A DNA stretch of 64,000 nucleotides, taken from assembly GCA_018292915.2 (NCBI GenBank), contig JACVVK020000390.1:311001-375000 (forward strand), written 5' to 3'. Source of the stretch: Batillaria attramentaria (Eukaryota > Mollusca > Gastropoda > Batillariidae). Position 1 is the stretch's first letter, and each line of letters starts with the position of its first letter. This document shows, piece after piece, positions 1 to 10,400 of this stretch. Under the pieces are notes generated by a model. The model was not told the origin of the DNA. It saw nothing but the letters and a program-made list of their open reading frames with translations, and searched no databases. Position numbers and translations under genes: made by a program.

Positions 1-212
1 GCCCCACTTCAGAAAACAAATACATGTACTAGCATTCTTAAAGGCATTTAGTAGCATCTCCTGGCTCCCACAAGTAAAATACTGCCTTGGTATTGACATA
101 TTAAACTGCAAAACTGAAGTTAGACTGCTGTCCGTTATGGCATTGCATGTATTGTGTTACATAACTGTGTGCACAACCTCCCCCCCCCCACCCCCCCCCC
201 CCCCCTTGTTTT

Positions 213-302
213 TTTTTTTTTTGCTGAAATATAAATTTTTTGGCTGAAAGGACAAGAAATTTGGCTGAAAATTGCCACATGACTGAAAGTTCCCCAGCCT
301 GA
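213..302. repeat. CAGGCTGGGG interspersed repeat, copy 1 (minus orientation)
   Basis: TTTGGCTGAAAATTGCCACA and ACTGAAAGTTCCCCAGCCTG. An inverted counterpart lies at 37582-37676. It is preceded by C and T homopolymers at 181-222. REV1 intron. Confidence 0.6.
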
Positions 303-704
303 TCACGGATTACCCGTGTTTTGCCATTTCATGGCAGCTTTGTCAAGAAAAGTGAGGGTTCTATCAATACAGATAGAAAGAACAGAGATAGGACATTTTG
401 GGAGGGAACGCACGAATACTCCGACAGACAATCCCGCACGTGTGATCTGTCTGTTGGAGTATTGGTGCACTACGATTGGCTGGACAAGACTTGTCAATCA
501 GAATCTTGCTACATGTCAATTATGTGTGATGCAACACCAATCAACCTCTTCAGGAGCCCATAAAGTAACTACTGGTAGGGCCCGCAACTTGTGCTTCTTC
601 CTCCCCTTGCTTGCAAGCTTACTTCCCTTTCACTTTACTGAGTGAAGGCTTGTGGGACCTATGAACCACAGCAGATCAACACTTACTTTCAGATCGGATG
701 AAAA

Positions 705-735
705 TCCCCCCCCCCCCCGCCCCCCCCCCCCCCCG

Positions 736-766
<31 letters not shown>
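705..766. repeat. Poly-C tract of about 60 bp (poly-G on the REV1 sense strand)
   Basis: Nearly pure C with two G interruptions, in REV1 intron 7. The G strand could form quadruplexes. Length may also be an assembly artefact. Confidence 0.9.
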
Positions 767-767
<1 letters not shown>

Positions 768-836
768 AAACTTGCATAATATGGAATTGGAGCAATGGAA
801 GATACGGACCAAATCAGACATGCCTACCCTGAACTT

Positions 837-1337
837 TTTTTTTTTTTTTTTTTTCTTCCACAACTGTTAGCTGGCTCCAGTGGTGTTCCTCCCTGGTAAT
901 GGGTAGAACCCACGGAGGGCTCGGAAGTTGGAGCAATTTTTATTATGCATGATGATGGAGATGAGGATGATGGTAAGATGATGCTATGAAGGTCCGTGTG
1001 GTTTGGGACTGCGGGATAGGGCCGCATTCCACGCTTCCTGTCATAAATATCCCGGCATTAACCAGGCCCAGGAACTACGGCACCTGCAGTGCCGGCCGTG
1101 TAATCATCCACATCATAAGACGTGTCATACCAAGGGAAGCACCCCCAAAGTTGCACCCGTGAAGTGTGTGAATCTCGGCTGTGTGGCAACAGCCTCCCCA
1201 TCGGGCCCATAGCACACCCGCTCTGGGTAGGAGCTGACCTGGGTACAAAAAATCCCGCTTGCCTCGGCTGGGACTCGAACCCGGGGTCTCCCGGTCCATA
1301 GTCCGAAGTGCTAACCACTACACTACGGGGGCCGGTT
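837..1337 (-). mobile_element. tRNA-derived SINE-like retroposon with 14-bp TSD
   Basis: On the minus strand it begins with a tRNA-like head (GTAGTGTAGTGGTTAGCAC as A box, GGGTTCGAGTCCC as B box), has a body of about 400 bp and ends in poly-A (poly-T at 837-854 on plus). CCTACCCTGAACTT flanks both sides (823-836 and 1338-1351), a target-site duplication. At 500 bp it is long for a SINE. Confidence 0.85.
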
Positions 1338-1451
1338 CCTACCCTGAACTTAACATTTCCAGGAAACAAAACTTCGCACGAAAATCTGCATGCCTGCTAA
1401 ATGGATAAACCCAAGCTGAAAACAAACAGAGAATCTCAGTTACGCATGTAC

Positions 1452-1606
1452 CTAGCCCAGCGGAGGCAGTGCATCCAGTTTTGTCGGCAATTTCTTGACG
1501 CAGCAGTTCGGCAAACTCCAGCGGCGTGGCTCCAGTGTTGGCCAGCAGGTCTGTACAGTCTACCAGCATCTCGTCACAGCTGACCGCCTCTATGTCATGC
1601 GTGTAG
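1452..1606 (-). CDS. REV1: REV1 coding exon 7 (second catalytic motif)
   Basis: Encodes SYTHDIEAVSCDEMLVDCTD and on to CTASAGLG. SCDE supplies the D558/E559 catalytic carboxylates. The acceptor is TTACAG|CTAC and the donor GGGCTAG|GTACAT, phase 2 to 1. The next exon (expected to start with SN.LLAR.A) is not in the window. Confidence 0.94.
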
Positions 1607-4415
1607 CTGTAAATAAATGTATTTATATGTACATTTATGGTTTTAGACACATTTATACACATGTGATGATGATGACAATGTCTTGTAACGTGCTGAAAAA
1701 AAACAAAAAAACTCCATGCACAGCATGCTCGTAGCAGGGGTGGGGTGGGGAGGGGGAAATAAGTTTTAACTAAAACAGGAAAAGGGGAAGGGGGCAGAGT
1801 CTGCATCAGGAGTTTGAGAAAAGATGGGTCTTCAGGTGGCTCCTAAAAAACTTGGTGGAGGTGCTGGATTTCAAGTAAGGTGGCAGGGCGTTCCACAGAG
1901 CAGGGGCAGAACACTTGAAGGAGCGAACTCCAAAGCGCTTCTTGGTGGTGTTGTCATGAAACCCAGGAATGGACAAGCAGGACAGAGATGAAGAACGAAC
2001 AGTGCGGGATGGAGTACATGAAGGGATGAGCTCAGAGAGATAATGCGGGGACTTTCCATGGACACAGAAGAACACAAGGGACTGTGTCTGTTTATTTAAT
2101 GATGCAGGCAGACAGTTTAACTACATTCCAATGTCGGTGTAGAATTTTGGCGTAACTGAATTCTGAGAAAAGCACAGGAAGGAGTGCTGTACCAAGGCGG
2201 CTATTGTTTTAGCCAAGCATGCTGTCCAGGCCAGGGTATTGTCCTGAACTGGCCAAAGTCAATTTTATACACCACAACAGACGTTCAAAAAGAAGAAGTT
2301 GTTTAACCTTCCGGCTACGTCGCTAAAAAACTTCTTAGTCCTACATCGTGTGAAACAACTTACCCATGGTTTTTAAATAGGTAATTTTCGACTTATTCCT
2401 AGTCCTATGTCGTGGGAAACAAATTACCAATGGTTTTTATATAGGCAGATTGCAGCTTATTCCTAGTCCTACATCGTGGGAAACAAATTACCCATGGTTT
2501 TTAGAAAGGTAAATTTCAACTTATTCCTAGTCCTACATCGTGGGAAACAAATTACCCATGGTTTTTTTATACAGGCAATTCACAACTTATTCTTTAATTA
2601 CTCTGCTAATTACAAGTTAAACAACACAATTTTTGGCATGAACATAGTCAAACCATTTATTGACAAAGTCATGAAATTTCAAAGGTGTGACATAAATATT
2701 GACCGAGATACGTTCATCTAAAGCAATGTGTGTGCAACTTTTTACCCACGACGTCGTCCGAAGGTTAACCCTGGGAGTGCTGAGCCCAGAATATTCAGGA
2801 CTAGCTCTACAGCCTTTTCAGCAAAAGACAGTAATTCAGCAAGACAAGGGTTAAAATCCTTTGTGCGCATATGTATTCTATTTGAGGAACAAGCCATATT
2901 CCTCTTGTATTTTTTACTGGAAGCTAAATCAACTATCTTATATGATCTTAACATCTTGGTCCAGACAAAGTGATTTCACACAGGCAGCATTTTGTAAAAG
3001 GGGTGATAGTGTTTACTTTTAGAGTATTCAATATGCACATCTGTGAGTTATCTGGAACCCTGCATCACAAGCTCAAAAAAGAAACATTCCAGAATAGGTA
3101 CGCAAAATAAACGTTACACTACCTTGCAACAGTATCATAGAGAATCTTGGACACCCTGTTGTAGCCCTCAAAGTCGTAGGGAATGGTGACAAGATCAGGA
3201 CACAGTTCTCGAGCTCGTCCCATGAACATCCCGTTCTTCACTCCAGCCTGAACAGAACAGCACAGACTGAATCAGACTATCACTAAGACTAGTAAGAGCA
3301 CAATGACCATCAGGTACGGACATATCTCTGAAGTATTCACAGAAAAACACAGAACCACAGAGCGAGCTGATAAAAGTCCCCCTTGCCTCGCTGAGGACTG
3401 AAAATGAGCAATGGTGTAATGATACAGTGAGGCATAGTACTTGACTGCATGACTGCCATTGCAAACGTGTAAACTTCAAATGTAAAACCTGGTGACACTG
3501 AAAGGACACATCAACGATAACACTGCTTCTACAAATTCTAGTGCTATGAATGTTTAACCCTTTCAGCCCTTGCTGGTTCCAGGCCTGAATGCTGTCCCTG
3601 TCTGGGCACTTTTTTGCCTAGCCAGTCAGTCAGTTAAAAAAACAAAAATCGCTCAAACCCATGTGTAGACCTGATCGATACAAAGGAAAAGAAGTGCACA
3701 GCAGAGCAATGCCCCTTGTTTCATGAATATTCAGTAGTCTGGCCAATGAGGAGCGAGTAGAAATTTTCACTAGCTCGCAGGTACATGTACCTGCCTAGGC
3801 ATACGCGGCGGGTTCCTCTCGCAGGTACATGTACCTGCGTAGGGCTGAATGAGTTAAGCCTATTCTTTTTTTCTTCTTGAAGTCTCTATGTTTGTTATGA
3901 GTTCTGAGAGGAAAAACTGCAGCTTATAGAGCTCTAAGGTTGTTTTCCAAATGAATAGATTTCCTTTTGCCCATTTCGACCATTTCCTGATTTTGCGGCT
4001 AACAATGGTAAAGAAATATTACTTTCTTTGGTCTAAAGCTTCCGTACTGATGGACAAAAGTTGCTAAAAATAGCGACAAATTATAGCAGTCTAGTGGTCT
4101 TCAATCCGCAACCAAATAACACTGCTCAGTATGCGGTATGCTTCTACGTAGGTAGAACAACATTTACACCAACCAGAGTCACCACAATGGTTTTAGATGC
4201 TGTATTGTCCCACGTGACTGATTCTGAAGCACGGATTAACCGCATTTTACGAAAAGTTTTCCACATAATGATTGTCTGTGATCTGCTGATATTATAATGT
4301 TTGTGTATGTTGTGAGTGTGTGCTTTGTTGATTATTGGTGTCGATCATTTTCTTTCATTATCCCTTCTTTACACTGTTATTATTGTTATCACTATTTGGA
4401 TTGCTGTTTGGATCG

Positions 4416-4460
<45 letters not shown>

Positions 4461-7400
4461 CTTATGTGTTGTATATGTTTGTTCTACATGATATTCTTTA
4501 GAGTAATATGGTATGTCCATCTATGTAGGTCTGTTGTCCATAAATGTTTGTGGCATGTATATATGTAAATGTCCCAAAAACAACAAAAAAAAAAAGCTTT
4601 CCACACTTGCGTGCCCGACAAATGTACTGAAACTATTAAGTTCAACTTGGTAAGTTTTCATGCTGACAATACAATCATGTCTTTCAAAGAAACAGGTAAA
4701 TAAAGGCTAGCATAAGTAAAAGAGTAGCTTTAATTCAAGATGACCTCCCAACAAGGTCCACCGTACCTGTCTGGCTTCGTAACTGCAAGACGCTATTTCT
4801 GCCATCGAGTGAAAGGTCTCTCTTCCCGTCGACCCAGGTGGTATCAGAAAGTCCAACTCCGCGTGGGGCTCGGCCAGTGCCACCAAGTCTTCGTCATCTA
4901 AGTCTTCGATCATGGCGGCTGCATCCGACAGAGTGAGCTTTCCCTTCTTTCCTCCACTTTCTTGGCGACGTCGCCATTGTGATTTTTCGAAAGCGAAATC
5001 GGAGCCAGGAATGGGCTCAGACAGACCTTTTCCACGAGAGTGTGTCACAGCCACTGGTTTGCCTGAAAGAAAAAAGAGAAGGCTAAATAATTATTCAAGG
5101 CACAGTAGAAGTTAAAATGGAAAAAAAAAAAACCAGCAAAAAACACACGCACACACACACACAAAAAGAACTAATACAACCAAAATCAGATGTTTCAGAA
5201 ATCTGCAGCAGGGCAGAATAAAACTAAAGGTTTTTTTTCTCGTTTCGTTATTCCACTCTTTTAGACAATTATTGCTACCACCAATGACATTCTAGCAGTA
5301 TTTTCACTACGGACAAACAGAACTGAAGTAGTTTCACATTTTTCTTCTGGCTTGCGGCCTAACCTTGCGCAAGATCGTGGTAAATCAGTATGAAAAATAG
5401 AGCTATGGCTAGTGAGTAGTGGAGCATCCAGTCATGTACCTCCTGAAAAAACTTTCACTGAATCTTATGCACGCACACACGAATGCACGCACACTCCCCC
5501 CCCACCCCCCCCCCCCCCCCCCCCCAAACACACACCCACACCCATCCACCCACGCACACACACATACCTTTGGCCTCTGGATGGCTCAGTAGCCCCACAG
5601 ACACAAAAAAGCAGTCCATGTCGACATGCATGATCACTCGTGGCGGCTTTCCACGCTTGGATGACTCCAAGGTTTCTTCCAACCCTCTCTCCACCATCTT
5701 ATCCACGTGGTACTGACGGAGGCGATCGCGACCGGGGAAATCACCGCTACTTTCCTTCTGCAGCTTGTTGACGTACGCTCGGAATTCGGCACCCCAGGTA
5801 GAAATGTGATGCAGGCGAGAATGAGAGTAAAACTCGGACAGAAATTTTGGATCCCCAGCTTTGGCTGGTGACTTACTCTTCGATGGAGAGGTCGATGAAT
5901 TACTGGATATACTGGGCTGCGTCTGTAGAGAAGATCTTCCACTCGATCTGCCAAGTGATGATGCGTTTCGAGATAACACTGAAGGCGGAGGTGTCTTCCT
6001 GCCTGCAGCTGTGATGTCAGAAGTCAACTCATTGTCGTCCTCTGCAGCATCACCAGCACTCTGACCAAAAGAATCCGTATCCCTTGACGATTTACCATCA
6101 CCTTCATCATCCAACCATTCAGAGTTCATGTCTTCTTCCTCAATGTTGTCAAGAGCTGCGAAGGGTGGATCTTTCCCTGGGCCACCCTCTGGGTTCAAAT
6201 CCGTGCTGTCCAGGGCGGATCCTGATTCTGACGTTTCTGATGACGGGACGCTCGTGGATCGAGTCAAGACGTTGGAGAAAGAGGCGAGAGAATTTCCTTG
6301 GTTGGAGTACAGCTTGTATGGGGCGTAGGATAGCAGTCGTCCAGCTTTGATGCTGCAACACATGGACACACGCAAACACATACAAGTACTTTAGTACATG
6401 GCACGTCAAATGTCTAGATGTTACTATGCCTACAATTTGTAGTACAATGTGAACTGACCCATGAATGTGTGTGGTACAATGGAATGGATGAAATTTTGAG
6501 AAGACTGTCATCCCGACATGGGTGGAGTGAGTGACCCAGACAGGGGCCAAGAAGAACTCAGCATTCCAGCAAAAAAATAAAAATAAAATAAAGACCTAAG
6601 ACATATGTCCAGCGGTCACTTTCCCACCAAGGACCCATCCTTTGGAACACCCTTCCAAAAACCATGAGGCGTACATAGATTCAGTCCCCACCTTTAAAAC
6701 TGTAGTCAAAACTCACTTGTTCTCAGCCCAGCAGCAGTAACCAGGGAGTGACAAAACTGAAATATGATCAAGCCACTCCCCTCTGGGTAGCTGCTTTCTC
6801 ATGACGGTTTTCTCATAGAACAGTTTCCGTCAGGGTGGGTTTTGGTAAAATGGATTTCCATCACCCAGACAAAAGAATGTCACCCACTTACATAAATTAA
6901 GGGTACTAATTACTGCGTAATACCAAATCAACTATCCTTGCTGGCCTGCCACATGAACAGCAAGTCACAGCTTCAACAGAGTTTACTGTTTCGGCTGACA
7001 CCTCGTTACTGCGTAATACCAAATCAACTATACTTGCTGGCCTGCCACATGAACAGCAAGTCACAGCTTCAACAGAGTTTACTGTTTCGGCTGACACCTC
7101 GTTACTGCGTAATACCAAATCAACTATCCTTGCTGGCCTGCCACTTGAACAGCAAGTCACAGCTTCAACAGAGTTTACTGTTTCGGCTGACACCTCGTTA
7201 CTGCGTAATACCAAATCAACTATCCTTGCTGGCCTGCCACATGAACAGCAAGTCACAGCTTCAACAGAGTTTACTGTTTCGGCTGACACCTCGTTACTGC
7301 GTAATACCAAATCAACTATCCTTGCTGGCCTGCCACATGAACAGCAAGTCACAGCTTCAACAGAGTTTACTGTTTCGGCTGACACCTCGTTACTGCGTAA

Positions 7401-10400
7401 TACCAAATCAACAATCCTTGCTGGCCTGCCACTTGAACAGCAAGTCACAGCTTCAACAGAGTTTACTGTTTCGGCTGACACCTCGTTACTGCGTAATACC
7501 AAATCAACTATCCTTGCTGGCCTGCCACATGAACAGCAAGTCACAGCTTCAACAGAGTTTACTGTTTCGGCTGACACCTCGTTACTGCGTAATACCAAAT
7601 CAACTATCCTTGCTGGCCTGCCACATGAACAGCAAGTCACAGCTTCAACAGAGTTTACTGTTTCGGCTGACACCTCGTTACTGCGTAATACCAAATCAAC
7701 TATCCTTGCTGGCCTGCCACATGAACAGCAAGTCACAGCTTCAACAGAGTTTACTGTTTCGGCTGACACCTCGTTACTGCGTAATACCAAATCAACTATC
7801 CTTGCTGGCCTGCCACATGAACAGCAAGTCACAGCTTCAACAGAGTTTACTGTTTCGGCTGACACCTCGTTACTGCGTAATACCAAATCAACTATCCTTG
7901 CTGGCCTGCCACATGAACAGCAAGTCACAGCTTCAACAGAGTTTACTGTTTCGGCTGACACCTCGTTACTGCGTAATACCAAATCAACTATCCTTGCTGG
8001 CCTGCCACTTGAACAGCAAGTCACAGCTTCAACAGAGTTTACTGTTTCGGCTGACACCTCGTTACTGCGTAATACCAAATCAACTATCCTTGCTGGCCTG
8101 CCACATGAACAGCAAGTCACAGCTTCAACAGAGTTTACTGTTTCGGCTGACACCTCGTTACTGCGTAATACCAAATCAACTATCCTTGCTGGCCTGCCAC
8201 ATGAACAGCAAGTCACAGCTTCAACAGAGTTTACTGTTTCGGCTGACACCTCGTTACTGCGTAATACCAAATCAACTATCCTTGCTGGCCTGCCACATGA
8301 ACAGCAAGTCACAGCTTCAACAGAGTTTACTGTTTCGGCTGACACCTCGTTACTGCGTAATACCAAATCAACAATCCTTGCTGGCCTGCCACTTGAACAG
8401 CAAGTCACAGCTTCAACAGAGTTTACTGTTTCGGCTGACACCTCGTTACTGCGTAATACCAAATCAACTATCCTTGCTGGCCTGCCACATGAACAGCAAG
8501 TCACAGCTTCAACAGAGTTTACTGTTTCGGCTGACACCTCGTTACTGCGTAATACCAAATCAACTATCCTTGCTGGCCTGCCACATGAACAGCAAGTCAC
8601 AGCTTCAACAGAGTTTACTGTTTCGGCTGACACCTCGTTACTGCGTAATACCAAATCAACTATCCTTGCTGGCCTGCCACATGAACAGCAAGTCACAGCT
8701 TCAACAGAGTTTACTGTTTCGGCTGACACCTCGTTACTGCGTAATACCAAATCAACTATCCTTGCTGGCCTGCCACATGAACAGCAAGTCACAGCTTCAA
8801 CAGAGTTTACTGTTTCGGCTGACACCTCGTTACTGCGTAATACCAAATCAACTATCCTTGCTGGCCTGCCACATGAACAGCAAGTCACAGCTTCAACAGA
8901 GTTTACTGTTTCGGCTGACACCTCGTTACTGCGTAATACCAAATCAACTATCCTTGCTGGCCTGCCACTTGAACAGCAAGTCACAGCTTCAACAGAGTTT
9001 ACTGTTTCGGCTGACACCTCGTTACTGCGTAATACCAAATCAACTATCCTTGCTGGCCTGCCACATGAACAGCAAGTCACAGCTTCAACAGAGTTTACTG
9101 TTTCGGCTGACACCTCGTTACTGCGTAATACCAAATCAACTATCCTTGCTGGCCTGCCACATGAACAGCAAGTCACAGCTTCAACAGAGTTTACTGTTTC
9201 GGCTGACACCTCGTCAACTTTAGCGTTAGAACGCATTTTTTTTCTTCCCCTTTTTGCACTGTATACTCTGAACCCAGATCTTGCTGAATTTATTAGTCTT
9301 ATGCTAAAACAGCCTAGAGGTAGCCCGGAATACTTTCTTCTCAGCACCACCAGGGTTAAAAGTGTGAATGTGGTAACGACAGGAGGAATAATACCTGTCG
9401 ACAATCCATTCTGGTCGCACAACCTTCATCTCCCTCAGGTCTCGTATCTTGCTGTTGGGAAGATTTGTGGCGATGATGTGTGTGACGCGTGTTTTCATCA
9501 GGTACTGTTCATAGCGGCCACCATGTTGCATAATGAGACGCCGTAATTCATCTGAAGAAGGCTCTTTAAAAAAAAATATTAAAAAATTATGTGAAAAGGA
9601 AAAGTCCAACATTTAATATGCATATATATGAAACGATAACAGTTTTTGAAAATATTAACAATACTGCTAACACAAGAATGACAAACAGACGCACACATAG
9701 ATCTACATTCAATTAGGCAGAGTCTCTGATATTACACTTAAAATATAATTTTATTCAAACTGTAGGCGAATCAACGAAAAACAGTATACCAAACCTAAAA
9801 CCTAAAATTTCATAAAGTACACGTGACTGACAAGTTTCACTAACTTGTGTAGCCATTAATGTAGATGGCGACACCATCAAAGATGCGCGATGTGAGGCCG
9901 CTGCCACTGTTAAACTGATCATCCAGTTTCTGCTTCTTTGCAGCCATGTATCCACCCTGGAACAGATTTGAGACCTGTAAGTTACTTTAAATCATGCGAC
10001 ACTCAGTATGTATGCTCGTGCAGCAGCCAATGAACCTAAAATTTTTTTTTTTTTTAAATGAAGGATAGGTATTCGGTGGCGCTGCACCGCGGCGACGCAC
10101 TTCCCCCAGGGGAAGCAGCCTGAATTTCCCAAAAGGGATAATAAAGTAGTAAAAAAAATTTTTTTTTAACCTGGCAGCAAAACACCATTCAACACCCCGA
10201 TGATGATAAGTGCACTACCTGATAGTGCAGCAGCATAAAGCTATCTCAAACTCACTTTTATAAGCAAGTCAAACATCTATAAATGAAACAAACAATGATG
10301 ACTATCATTATGTCTTTTATCCGTCTTCACTCACCCAGTGGGACAGACCAGTTGTAACTACCTCTTATCTTGTTTGTTTGTTTGGGTTGTTGTTACATGT

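Noticed and set aside
6906..9214. CRISPR-like array
   Set aside because: The units are contiguous and identical with no unique spacers, and the context is an animal intron.
6906..9422. 838-codon and 761-codon open frames on the two strands
   Set aside because: They are made of the 96-bp satellite, which lies between two certain REV1 exons; openness follows from a stop-free unit of length divisible by 3.
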